A DNA stretch of 9,008 nt. Origin: Candidatus Bathyarchaeota archaeon. GTDB taxonomy: Archaea > Thermoproteota > Bathyarchaeia > 40CM-2-53-6 > RBG-13-38-9. A program made the position numbers and the translations under genes. The notes below the pieces were generated by a model. The model saw only the letters and a program-made list of their open reading frames with translations, searched no databases and was not told where the DNA came from. This document shows positions 1-7,438 of the stretch, in pieces. Numbering within the stretch: position 1 is the first letter of the stretch; each line of letters begins with the position of its first letter. The stretch lies in the NCBI GenBank assembly GCA_026394315.1, contig JAPKYM010000282.1, forward strand, positions 1 through 9,008. The letters are read 5' to 3'.

Positions 1-618
1 TATGTTTATTGGAGTCATGTTGCGAAAAGGCCATGGATTCACTATTATGTCCGGGTTCTGTAGCCCCTGAACTGACAGTGCTGCCGACCAAACAACTATG
101 TGATATATTATCTCGAAACCGCTTGCCAGGATTCCTAACCATGCTATAGAGTACAGCATTCTTCTAATATCCGGAAGCATTTGCTCGAAACGTCTTATCG
201 ATGAAGGCGTATAGAGACCGAAGATGAACCATAGAAAGAATGAGAACATGAAGATCGTTATTGGTTTCATGAACAGCCCCGGAAGGACCTCGACTTGGAC
301 AAGCACCAGGTTATCTCCCACGATGTATGGAGGTGTCCCTTTGACTGCGTAGACTATCATTACCAATACCGCAGTGGCTCCGAATATCCATGATAAAAGG
401 GAATATACATGGCCAGTTATCCGTTTGATTTTTGGCAAGATGAAGATCGAAACCATAATGCTGCCACCGACAAAGATGATGTAGGGTGGCGCGGGTGTTA
501 GGACCAATATTATTGCACAGACTGCTAGGACGACCGCAACATGCCACAGATCTGAGTATAGATCCTTGCTTCCCAGATCTGATTTTCTAAGTCGTCTAAA
601 CACTCTTAGTTTCTTCAC
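1..618 (-). CDS. Polytopic membrane protein, C-terminus cut by window edge
   Basis: This is a partial gene: 206 codons run without a stop to the window edge. It starts with GTG at 618; the same frame has a TAA five codons upstream and no other usual start between. AGGGGA (630-625) lies 6 nt before the GTG as a ribosome binding site. The protein begins with a basic N-terminus (VKKLRVFRRLRKSD), then shows about five hydrophobic segments near residues 26-43, 46-62, 70-92, 115-136 and 155-181. A longer polar loop containing PPYIVGDN separates the third and fourth. No catalytic motif is recognisable and I cannot assign a family. It lies 32 nt downstream of the beta-rich surface protein and is probably the fifth gene of the same operon, so an envelope role alongside the GT-C-like proteins is likely but inferred. 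That it is coding is well supported by the open frame, start signal and membrane pattern. Confidence 0.72.
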   Translation of the reverse strand, partial: MKKLRVFRRLRKSDLGSKDLYSDLWHVAVVLAVCAIILVLTPAPPYIIFVGGSIMVSIFILPKIKRITGHVYSLLSWIFGATAVLVMIVYAVKGTPPYIVGDNLVLVQVEVLPGLFMKPITIFMFSFFLWFIFGLYTPSSIRRFEQMLPDIRRMLYSIAWLGILASGFEIIYHIVVWSAALSVQGLQNPDIIVNPWPFRNMTPINI

Positions 619-624
619 CTTGGG

Positions 625-630
625 TCCCCT
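625..630 (-). promoter_or_regulatory. Shine-Dalgarno for GTG start at 618
   Basis: AGGGGA read on the minus strand, 6 nt before the GTG. It decides the start of the partial membrane protein, because the frame closes with TAA just upstream and offers no ATG. Confidence 0.5.
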
Positions 631-650
631 TTACTCGCGCGCTATATTAC

Positions 651-1364
651 TCAGTCTGATGTTTGTACCACTCCAAGCTCCTTATAAAAGCCAGCATATT
701 GCCCCGGCGTCATTTTGGTTGCTCCGCATATGAGTATCAGGGAGAGATCACTTGGCTTCTCCCAGCCGGCCTGCAAGTACTGGCCGCCTGCATCAATTTG
801 TACATGGGACCACTGATTAAGCGGCGTGGTTATGAGTACTATTCTGTGGTTACGAAGCTGATAGACCCCACTTTTTCCCTCTGAGAAGATGAACCATATC
901 ATATGCTTTCCGTCATTTATTTCCAACCCAAATACGTTCCAAGGTTCCTCTGAAAATGGATCTTGAACGAAGTTGAATGTCGGGTAAACCAGCATATCAA
1001 TTCTTGATTTTAGGAGCCTTGATGCTGCTTCTCCCCTGATTGCCTGCTTCACATGAATCGTTGCCCAAGTGTAGGTGTCATTGGCGCCGTCCTGATAGAT
1101 GTGAAGTCCAAGGCATTCTTTTCCGTCAACAAGATCGCGACGTATGAAGGCCATGTCATTCGGGCCCGTAGTATAGGTGGTTTCCCACAAGAAGGGCCTT
1201 TGTTGACCCGTTAAAGCATCCTTTGTGAAGTATTTGAACTTGGGATTAAGGATCAAAGGATAGTGATCTGTGCTACCATAGTCACGGTAGAAGGATGCCG
1301 TGACTACCAACAGGAGGATAAGAAGAGACAGTGGTCCTATAGCAGATCTTGATATCGTTGTCAC
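651..1364 (-). CDS. Single-pass membrane protein with extracytoplasmic beta-rich (jelly-roll/lectin-like) domain
   Basis: The product is 237 aa. The frame stays open for 43 more codons to an ATG at 1493, but that part lies inside the preceding gene. I choose the GTG at 1364 because it overlaps the upstream stop (ATGTGA) and has GGGGGA 6 nt before it. The N-terminus is a short head plus one hydrophobic helix (about residues 8-23, SAIGPLSLLILLLVV), so it is a signal anchor or signal peptide. The rest is soluble, with alternating beta-strand-like stretches, many aromatics (WNVFGLEIND, MIWFIF, QWSHVQID) and no CxxC. The pattern resembles concanavalin/LamG-like or carbohydrate-binding jelly rolls, but no family is certain and no catalytic acid pair stands out. 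It is translationally coupled to the GT-C-like gene, which fits a periplasmic accessory or sugar-binding partner. That role is inference. Confidence 0.78.
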   Translation of the reverse strand: MTTISRSAIGPLSLLILLLVVTASFYRDYGSTDHYPLILNPKFKYFTKDALTGQQRPFLWETTYTTGPNDMAFIRRDLVDGKECLGLHIYQDGANDTYTWATIHVKQAIRGEAASRLLKSRIDMLVYPTFNFVQDPFSEEPWNVFGLEINDGKHMIWFIFSEGKSGVYQLRNHRIVLITTPLNQWSHVQIDAGGQYLQAGWEKPSDLSLILICGATKMTPGQYAGFYKELGVVQTSD

Positions 1365-2599
1365 ATCTTTTCCCCCATTTGGCTTTCTTTGTACAACTTC
1401 ACCGATGCAGCCAGACATAGTGGAATCATGTAGATGAAGTAGTTTTGGAGCCCCCGCGGTGTAAACCACATTATGACTGCCGGAAAAGCCCATAACGTGT
1501 TCTTGAGTTCTTCAAAATACAGGTTGTAATTGATCAGAAGAAAGAAGAATACTGATGCTGCAAGGGTAAAATAGAATGATCTAGAAAGTGGCAGGAGCCC
1601 TGTCTGGGATAGAGTAGATATTCCTTGGCTCACAACTATGAGGTCACCTGATAACGGTGTGGTCACGTCACTTAGCCAGGCGTTGGGGTTTTTGATTATG
1701 AAAGGAACATTAGGAATAAGGAATGCCGTGGCGGCTGCTGCCAAGAAAGTCGTCGTGGTTCTAAATTTCTTTGTCTGAGTGTCTCTGGTTGACTTCCACG
1801 TCCACGTTAGAAGAAATGGAAGAAGGATCCAAGGTTCCTGTTTGACTGCACTGGCCAGTCCATAAGAGAGTCCGGAAATCAAAGGGCTTTCGATATACAA
1901 AGCAGTAATTATCAGAGGCAAAACCCATAGGATGTCACCTAAGCATCCTGCTGTGAAGTTAATCGAAAGATCGGCGCCGGCGAAGAAAGGGATTAGAACC
2001 AGAGGTCTAGTTTCCTCCGGAGACCAGTAGTAAAGAATGAGAATTGCGGCTACCTCAAAGGCAAATGTTACCCAACGCATATCCTGAAGTCCAAAAAAGA
2101 CGAACGGCGTAAAGATAAGCAAATGGAGTGCCGGGTAGTTGAGATTCGTGATAAAATCTCCGTCAGGTTTCAGTGTGACGTAGTCTATGTCAACTGAGAA
2201 CATCTCTAGGGCCTTTTGGAGGTCCGAACCATATGGGTTCCATGATGGGAAAATCCACAGCTGCGATGCATAGTGAGTAAATGCCATCGAATCTGTCCTG
2301 TAGACCCCTCTGTACTGAACCTCGGCGACTACGTATATGCTGAATGCTGTAACAAAGAGCAGCGCCGCTAGAGGAAGAAATCTAAGTTTCCTAAGCACTC
2401 TGGGAGATGACATGGAAAAAGCAAGAAGGGCTAGTGCCAGTACATACGTAATAACGCATAGAATAACGACTTCTTGGTGGGTCTCTAGTCTACCTCTAAG
2501 CCAGTTCTGGAAACCCTCGTAGAAGAGGAAACCCGAAGAGAAAACATAGAAAATCCTTAGGGAGAATTCCCTGTGTTGGGAAAAACTGAAAGCAGTCAG
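1361..2599 (-). CDS. Polytopic GT-C-like glycosyltransferase (GT87/DUF2029-like), probable CTG start
   Basis: The frame encodes 350 aa from the first ATG (2413), but I annotate 412 aa from a CTG at 2599. The frame is open from just before the upstream gene's TAG. The extra 62 residues contain a clear membrane helix (EVVILCVITYVLALALLAFS) and a polar linker (GRLETHQ). The ATG has no ribosome binding site, whereas GGGGAGGT lies 9 nt before the CTG. After a second N-terminal helix comes an outer loop with YRTDSMAFTHYA, placed like the first-loop acidic motif of GT-C enzymes, then NPYGSDLQKALEMF and LNYPALHLL, followed by many hydrophobic helices including one with KQEPW. This pattern resembles archaeal GT87/PMT-like transferases using polyprenyl-phosphate sugars; donor and acceptor are unknown. 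The short form (1361-2413) remains possible. The GT-C call is by pattern recognition, not by search. Confidence 0.7.
   Translation of the reverse strand: MTAFSFSQHREFSLRIFYVFSSGFLFYEGFQNWLRGRLETHQEVVILCVITYVLALALLAFSMSSPRVLRKLRFLPLAALLFVTAFSIYVVAEVQYRGVYRTDSMAFTHYASQLWIFPSWNPYGSDLQKALEMFSVDIDYVTLKPDGDFITNLNYPALHLLIFTPFVFFGLQDMRWVTFAFEVAAILILYYWSPEETRPLVLIPFFAGADLSINFTAGCLGDILWVLPLIITALYIESPLISGLSYGLASAVKQEPWILLPFLLTWTWKSTRDTQTKKFRTTTTFLAAAATAFLIPNVPFIIKNPNAWLSDVTTPLSGDLIVVSQGISTLSQTGLLPLSRSFYFTLAASVFFFLLINYNLYFEELKNTLWAFPAVIMWFTPRGLQNYFIYMIPLCLAASVKLYKESQMGEKM
1371..1376 (-). promoter_or_regulatory. Shine-Dalgarno for overlapping GTG start at 1364
   Basis: GGGGGA read on the minus strand, 6 nt before the GTG. 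It lies inside the last codons of the upstream gene, so the two genes are probably translationally coupled. It supports the internal GTG rather than the distal ATG at 1493. Confidence 0.55.
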
Positions 2600-2608
2600 T
2601 CTTTTGTA

Positions 2609-2616
2609 ACCTCCCC
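2609..2616 (-). promoter_or_regulatory. Strong Shine-Dalgarno upstream of putative CTG start
   Basis: GGGGAGGT read on the minus strand, just after the TAG of the 713-aa gene. It is the strongest ribosome binding site in the window. The CTG at 2599 is 9 nt downstream in the frame of the GT-C-like gene. No ATG, GTG or TTG in that frame lies between here and 2413. An ATG at 2618 precedes the SD and is in another frame that closes after about 40 codons. Confidence 0.6.
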
Positions 2617-2618
2617 AT

Positions 2619-4760
2619 CTAAGGCTTGTCTCTCACGAACTTCTTAGCGATTGCCCCAGGAACTAGCACAATAAGCATCAAAAGCACTATGGTTGCCAAG
2701 GATAGAAAGACATAGGGATTGCTCGGATTACTGTGTGAGATTATGATTCTGCACGGTGCTTCGCTGACGTGAACCGAAATCAGGCCATTCACCGATTCAA
2801 TTGCGGCCGCTTTCCCATCTATCCTTGCTGACCACCCACTATGATATGCCTCTCTAACCACCAAATCGACGTCCCGCAATGGGTTCCTAATATCGACCAA
2901 CATTCTGTCAGGAGCCAGTCTACAGAAGTTTACGTTTGCATGGCCAAGCATTTCAAGGCTAATTGGCCAATTCTCGAGTGTGTTCTTGAGCACCGTTATG
3001 TTGTTTCGTCCATAAGTTATGAAAGTGTCTCTCCTGAAGGTTGAGTTAGACAGACTTTCGAGGAGAGTTGAATTAGCGTTTCCAACCAAGACCCAATGGA
3101 TCCCCAGATCCTGATTCTGTTCGAGCAGCTTTTTCCATTCTTGCGTCCTATTGGACATGGTTTCGAGATCGTTTATTCTGTAATCTGTAATCCTCAGCAG
3201 AGCAGGCAGCAGCTTCTCTTGAGGATACCAGCCATCGATCAGTGACTTTTCGGTATAGCTCGGCAGAACATATACCCAAAGTGGACATCTTACTGGAAGA
3301 ATCCGACCATACTCGCTTTCCAGTCTGAGATAAGTCAGTAACTCAGTCGGTATTCCTGAATTCTGAGTTGTATACGGCAGATGTGGGTTTATGTCTTGAG
3401 TAATTGAGTAGCCGGCTTTAGCTACGGCCCCAACAAGAATAACCGTAAGCGCTAATCCGAGAAAGACAAAATGTCTGCTCCTAAATGCAGATCGTGCCAA
3501 GTGCCCAACCGTCTTGCCGGCCAAGAGCGCTATGGGAACTGAAAGATATAACCAAAATCTATGGACATCAAGGCTTCTCCATACCGCGTGAAGAACCGGA
3601 AGACCTGCCAACGGGATAGCATAGTATCCAAGGCCTAGCCAAAAGAACGTCGAAAACCATAGTGCTAGAAATTGGCCACTGCAGTCAGCCTCCATGAGTC
3701 TTTTCGAGTTGTACAAAACCAAAGCCACTACTGATGCCAGTGCCACTACTACAATAGTCTGTCCACCATACATTAATGCCAATTCTCTTGCGGTCTCCCC
3801 AAACTCAAAGACGAACATTCCAGCAAAGAGAACGCCTATTGGTACTATTAGCGAGAGCCGGTTGCCAACTCCCTTTCTCAGCCAGATGGCGATGGCAACA
3901 ACTGCCAAGACGAAATGGAGTATGCCTTGTTCGATTATCAAGTAGTTGCTAAGCGCATAAGATAGCCGTATAAACGCAAATTGAACGTTTCTGTTGAAGA
4001 ATGGGTTCTCTGAGATCTGTGAAGCAGCTCTTATGAAGTTGGCCAGCCAAGGGCTTGATACGGCCGCCGCGCCAACCAGTACAACTGTAAAAAGAGGGAG
4101 TGCCCTTCGGATCCTTCTTGGCGAGTCTGCAAAAGATACTAGCGCCAAAATCGCGATAAGCAGAGCTAAGAGTGCTGAAAGGTGATGAACCAGAATGAGT
4201 ATGGATAGGAGAATCACAGAGGCTACGAGAGATCTGGTTGCCGAGCGGCCCTTGAACATTCTAACAAGTGTGGTAAGAAACAAACATGCTATCGGTAGTG
4301 CTACGACATTAGGAAATCTATCATAAAAAAGAAAACTTCCTACTACTGTAGGTGTCAGCGCAAATAGAAACGACCCCCATGCCGCCTCTCTAGTATCCAG
4401 GTTCAGCTCACGGCCGAGCACATATACTGTTAGAGGGGTGAAAGCGAAGAAGGCCGTGTCAACGAGTTCGTAAGCAACAATTGGGCCCATCCCCACAAAC
4501 GCGACTGCAAAAGTCAAGAAGTAGCTCAATGGCGAATAAAGTAAGAGAAATGGGGTTCCCCCGTACCAGTCTGGGTACCACGATGGGATATGGCCCAAAA
4601 GATTGTACCATTTGAACATGAAGATAATTTTGCCAAGATGGCTCGTTGAGTCTACCCCTTGTGGTATGCCCGACGCAAATCGCGGGATTGTGGCGATTAT
4701 GCTTGCTGCAAGACCCGTAATCAGGGGGACGTAATCCCGACTAGGTACTTTTAGTCTCAT
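2619..4760 (-). CDS. Large polytopic membrane protein, PTPS_related (PF10131)-like, GT-C superfamily
   Basis: The product is 713 aa. An N-terminal helix (about 12-27) is followed by an outer loop with GVDSTSHLGKI (D37, H41), matching the position of the acidic/His first-loop motif of GT-C-fold enzymes. Next comes PSWYPDWYGGTPFLLLYSPLSYF (about 59-81), the signature I associate with the PF10131 membrane domain. About ten further membrane helices follow to about residue 440, including LHAVWRSLDVHRFWLY. A soluble extracytoplasmic region (about 450-680) has LIDGWYPQE, and a final helix lies at about 683-704 with a basic tail. The family name refers to a pterin synthase, but these proteins look like polyprenyl-phosphate-dependent glycosyltransferases. 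The probable role is transfer of sugar outside the membrane; substrate unknown. The start ATG overlaps the stop of an 11-codon mini-ORF (ATGA). No strong SD precedes it directly. It lies 38 nt after the thioredoxin-like gene. Confidence 0.8.
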   Translation of the reverse strand: MRLKVPSRDYVPLITGLAASIIATIPRFASGIPQGVDSTSHLGKIIFMFKWYNLLGHIPSWYPDWYGGTPFLLLYSPLSYFLTFAVAFVGMGPIVAYELVDTAFFAFTPLTVYVLGRELNLDTREAAWGSFLFALTPTVVGSFLFYDRFPNVVALPIACLFLTTLVRMFKGRSATRSLVASVILLSILILVHHLSALLALLIAILALVSFADSPRRIRRALPLFTVVLVGAAAVSSPWLANFIRAASQISENPFFNRNVQFAFIRLSYALSNYLIIEQGILHFVLAVVAIAIWLRKGVGNRLSLIVPIGVLFAGMFVFEFGETARELALMYGGQTIVVVALASVVALVLYNSKRLMEADCSGQFLALWFSTFFWLGLGYYAIPLAGLPVLHAVWRSLDVHRFWLYLSVPIALLAGKTVGHLARSAFRSRHFVFLGLALTVILVGAVAKAGYSITQDINPHLPYTTQNSGIPTELLTYLRLESEYGRILPVRCPLWVYVLPSYTEKSLIDGWYPQEKLLPALLRITDYRINDLETMSNRTQEWKKLLEQNQDLGIHWVLVGNANSTLLESLSNSTFRRDTFITYGRNNITVLKNTLENWPISLEMLGHANVNFCRLAPDRMLVDIRNPLRDVDLVVREAYHSGWSARIDGKAAAIESVNGLISVHVSEAPCRIIISHSNPSNPYVFLSLATIVLLMLIVLVPGAIAKKFVRDKP

Positions 4761-4792
4761 CGGCAGGTCTTCTTCCCGCTTCGACTTCGCAT
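4757..4792 (-). other. Possible 11-aa leader mini-ORF overlapping the 713-aa gene start
   Basis: ATG at 4792 opens MRSRSGKKTCR and stops with TGA at 4759-4757, sharing ATGA with the start of the large membrane protein. AGGAG lies only 3 nt before this ATG, tighter than usual, and about 35 nt before the main start, which lacks its own clear SD. The mini-ORF could couple translation or be chance. Nothing shows that the peptide has a function. Confidence 0.25.
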
Positions 4793-4798
4793 TTTCTC

Positions 4799-5632
4799 CT
4801 AGGCGACGGTTCCGCGCTTGAAGCTTCCCCTAAGAATGGATGCAGTTATGAACAAAGTCGAGAAGGTTAACAAAAACAACCAACCGCCGAACTCTGGAAT
4901 GGCAAGGTTCCTGTCTTTCTCGGATGCAGACTGGACGGCATAGGGCCCGTACTTACCCTGCGAAGTCCTGTCGAACGCGACGGCTATCACCTCAAGCATG
5001 TTGGACCTGCTGTTTGAGGGTATTGACCAGTTCCCGTACAAAGCACTGTAGGAGTTCGGTCTCAAATAGACCCCCTGACTTATCGCACGGCCCCTGTATG
5101 TCGAGTTCCATTCTGTTCCATTGGCATTTATCTTGTTCTCAGTAACATATGCAACAACCTCGCCGCTGAAGGGATAGCCGTTCCTTTCGGCAATGGAAAC
5201 TTGCACATATAGAACGTTTCCGTTTACTGCTTTGGTCACCGTGAGCTCTATTAAATGCACACTTCGGGAGGCTGTGGATTCAACTTCTGGAGTCTGCATT
5301 ATAGCACCGCTCGTCCTTGAGTATCCGCCATCGCACGCATGAGAAGGGACGAAATTGAACCCAAACTCGTTAGCTCTGCTAACGGCGTCTTCTGTACTCC
5401 ACGTATCCTGAAGATGATAAACAACGAAATGTGCCGCGTGGGTATTGTTCTCTGAGAGCTTCCGAATTGTAGATTGCTCATCCTTGCAAGGGTCACACCA
5501 AGAGCTCGCAAATATCTCAACAAATACTGAGTGTGTATATGACTGAGACTTGACTGTGCCCACAAACACGTTCTGCGCCAAAATGATAGTCAGAAGAACA
5601 GCTATGGATCCACAGATCCTGAAACTCATCAT
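4799..5632 (-). CDS. Secreted thioredoxin-fold protein with PEFG-CTERM-like C-terminal anchor
   Basis: I annotate 277 aa from ATG 5632, which has AGGA 8 nt upstream and gives a compact signal peptide (MMSFRICG then a hydrophobic core to about residue 24). Alternative starts are ATG 5668 and GTG 5707 (302 aa). A thioredoxin-like domain follows: a strand, then SSWCDPCK with C46 and C49 as CxxC, and VPSHACDGG with P96 at the expected cis-Pro position. It also has a third Cys, C100. From about residue 125 a beta-rich domain begins. N-x-S/T sequons occur at N62, N171, N176 and N201. The C-terminus has AIPEFGG (PEFG at 246-249), a hydrophobic helix, and RGSFKRG, the layout of a PEFG-CTERM archaeosortase signal. 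It is likely exported, oxidoreductase-like and anchored at the surface, but the redox direction cannot be read. It is the first gene of the minus-strand operon. No archaeosortase is visible in the window. Confidence 0.8.
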   Translation of the reverse strand: MMSFRICGSIAVLLTIILAQNVFVGTVKSQSYTHSVFVEIFASSWCDPCKDEQSTIRKLSENNTHAAHFVVYHLQDTWSTEDAVSRANEFGFNFVPSHACDGGYSRTSGAIMQTPEVESTASRSVHLIELTVTKAVNGNVLYVQVSIAERNGYPFSGEVVAYVTENKINANGTEWNSTYRGRAISQGVYLRPNSYSALYGNWSIPSNSRSNMLEVIAVAFDRTSQGKYGPYAVQSASEKDRNLAIPEFGGWLFLLTFSTLFITASILRGSFKRGTVA

Positions 5633-5707
5633 CTTACATATCCTGTCAAAGGTCCTTCGCATAGACATCCATCTTGAGGTAACCCTGGTTCTCTTCTCAG
5701 GAGGCAC

Positions 5708-5830
5708 CGCCGAATCATTCTGTAACTTGTGAGAGGTTTTAGGCTTGGTTTCGCTATAAGAATATCTGCATCGTCCTAGTATCTAAGTCTAAAGCGGTAT
5801 GAGGGCTTACCTGCAGGGTCAAGAGGAAAG
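5708..5830. promoter_or_regulatory. Divergent intergenic region, putative promoters for both gene groups
   Basis: These 123 bases separate the minus-strand envelope operon from the + strand NTase-kinase gene and must hold promoters for both unless one is read through. The best TATA-like stretch is CTATAAG at 5754-5760, which reads CTTATAG on the opposite strand, so it could serve either direction. On the + strand it would give a leader of roughly 45 nt. No convincing BRE or repeat operator is visible, and assignment to a strand is uncertain. Confidence 0.35.
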
Positions 5831-7438
5831 ATGGACGAGAAGACTCTAACCTGTCTCTCAGATCTGATTCTTGGCGTAGCCGGAGATCGTCACCTAGTCG
5901 CGACCATGCTCTATGGATCTAGAGTCGCCGGTTACGCTAGGAAAGACAGCTTTTACGACTGCATGGCAATATGTGAATACCCTGGGGGGACTAGATACCA
6001 CCACGCTCGATTAGGAGACTCTCAAGTCTCCATCTTGGAGATTGACAACACGCTTTTCTTGCTGGACGTCCAGGTAGGTGCTCTGGGGGAATTTGTGGCC
6101 GGGCGGCTTCTCTTTCCCTACCTCGGCTTGAATGGCTCGGACTACCTGACACAGAAAGAAATAGCCATCAAGGAACGAGTAATAAAGGAAGAGACCGAAG
6201 AACTGATACGTCATTACGGTGAGGCTTCAAGAGGTCTGGTCATCAACCCCGAGTACTTTGCGCTTTCTCATCTGCTAAGAAGGTCCAGAACCTATCCGCC
6301 TCTAAGATACAGCTATCTGAATACCTTCTGCACGGCGCTTCGAGATAGAAACCTAGCCAGAATTATGCCTGGCTACGCACTTGCGGCGAAGTCTCTGATC
6401 ACACAGAGGCTGCTCTATGACGCTGCGGGCAAGTTGTCCATAAGTGATGAGTTCATTGACAGAACACTCTCTAGAAAAAACAAAGAGGCAGTAGTCAATG
6501 TCGTTCAGGTTACTAAGAAGGCTTTGTCCTCATACCTAATGCAAGGAAGAGCAGGCCTGGTCTCTCCAGAACTAATCTCAAGAGAGGTTGCCTCCAGAGT
6601 TCGACGGGAACTGTCTTCTAGAGGCACAAAGCCCAGAGTTGAGGACCCAAGCAAATACCTTTTCCTTAATACAGCAAATGGTCTGGTCCCAATGGACGAA
6701 CGTGGAACAATTAGGGATATTATCTTCAAGATCAGACCTGGCTCTAAGATCACGATAGCTCCTCTTGGAGGCGTTCTGAATGAAGTGTATCTGGTGACAG
6801 CGAGCAACGACAAACTGGTAGCAAAGAAGTTCACTGATTGGCATAATTTCAAATGGTTTACGCTAAACCTCGTGACTCTTGGGACGAAGATGTTCTCTGT
6901 TTCGGGAAAGGCTAGGCTGTCTAACGAGTTCGGAATGAGTCATCTGCTCAGAAGAAGAGGTATCCACGTTCCAGAAATACTGGGCGTTAGTCTTCCGAAC
7001 AGAATTCTAGTGGAGAAATATATTGATGGATGCTCCATGGTCGATATTGTCAGGGAAATTGTTGGATCAAGAACTGGCCGAGAGAGTCACTTTGAGGACA
7101 TTGCACAAATCGGGAAGAACATCGCGAGAATCCATTCCTTGGGTATTCAGCTCGGTGATAGCAAACCTGAGAATTTCCTCAAGGACACTTCTGGAAAAAT
7201 CTACACAATAGATCTTGAACAAGCAAGGAAAGGCAAAGACTTCGCATGGGATATTGCGGAGTTCCTATACTACTCGGCCCATTATGCAACTTCCCAGAAT
7301 GAAGGGATTCGTCGTTTGGCAGAATCCTTTGTAAGCGGATACAGCGAGAACGGAGACCTCACCCATCTAAGATTCTCACTATGGGCATTACCCCAAGTCA
7401 ACTATGCTGTGTCGGAGACGCTGAGAAACTCTACATGA
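5831..7438 (+). CDS. Nucleotidyltransferase-like / Bud32-RIO-like kinase fusion protein
   Basis: The product is 535 aa. ATG 5831 has GAGG (5823-5826) 4 nt upstream. Residues about 22-100 form a polymerase-beta-type NTase domain: LYGSRVAGYARKDSFYDCMAI carries G29-S30 and D43, but position 41, normally the first metal-binding Asp of S-D-x-D, is Phe. A third acidic residue may be D72 or D79. A helical middle (about 105-270) has no recognised motif. The kinase-like domain (about 295-510) has an ATP-site Lys (K332 in LVAKKF), a helix-C Glu (E366), the hinge LVEKYIDG, LGDSKPENFL with D443 and N448, and D461 in IDLEQA, the DFG-equivalent. The layout is closest to Bud32/RIO/APH-like atypical kinases, and it lacks a usual activation segment. 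The kinase looks active and the NTase may not be. Substrate unknown. I recall similar fusions in Thaumarchaeota/Bathyarchaeia-like genomes but could not search. Confidence 0.82.
   Translation: MDEKTLTCLSDLILGVAGDRHLVATMLYGSRVAGYARKDSFYDCMAICEYPGGTRYHHARLGDSQVSILEIDNTLFLLDVQVGALGEFVAGRLLFPYLGLNGSDYLTQKEIAIKERVIKEETEELIRHYGEASRGLVINPEYFALSHLLRRSRTYPPLRYSYLNTFCTALRDRNLARIMPGYALAAKSLITQRLLYDAAGKLSISDEFIDRTLSRKNKEAVVNVVQVTKKALSSYLMQGRAGLVSPELISREVASRVRRELSSRGTKPRVEDPSKYLFLNTANGLVPMDERGTIRDIIFKIRPGSKITIAPLGGVLNEVYLVTASNDKLVAKKFTDWHNFKWFTLNLVTLGTKMFSVSGKARLSNEFGMSHLLRRRGIHVPEILGVSLPNRILVEKYIDGCSMVDIVREIVGSRTGRESHFEDIAQIGKNIARIHSLGIQLGDSKPENFLKDTSGKIYTIDLEQARKGKDFAWDIAEFLYYSAHYATSQNEGIRRLAESFVSGYSENGDLTHLRFSLWALPQVNYAVSETLRNST

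Noticed and set aside
311..547. 78-aa minus-strand frame
   Set aside because: It lies inside the partial membrane protein in another frame and its composition (many Cys/His, no membrane pattern) is not protein-like for this region.
1365..1493. 43-residue N-terminal extension of the beta-rich protein from ATG 1493
   Set aside because: It falls within the GT-C-like gene in another frame, is not signal-like, and GTG 1364 has a proper SD and start-stop overlap.
2499..2618. ATG 2618 minus-strand frame directly after the 713-aa stop
   Set aside because: It closes after about 40 codons, its SD would lie downstream of the ATG, and its peptide shows no recognisable pattern. It would matter only if a frameshift joined it to the next gene.
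5299..5565. 88-aa minus-strand frame
   Set aside because: Overlaps the CxxC domain of the secreted thioredoxin-like gene in another frame; the sense frame has clear motifs.
6505..6852. 115-aa and 88-aa minus-strand frames
   Set aside because: Antisense to the NTase-kinase fusion, whose sense frame has clear kinase motifs; no start signals.
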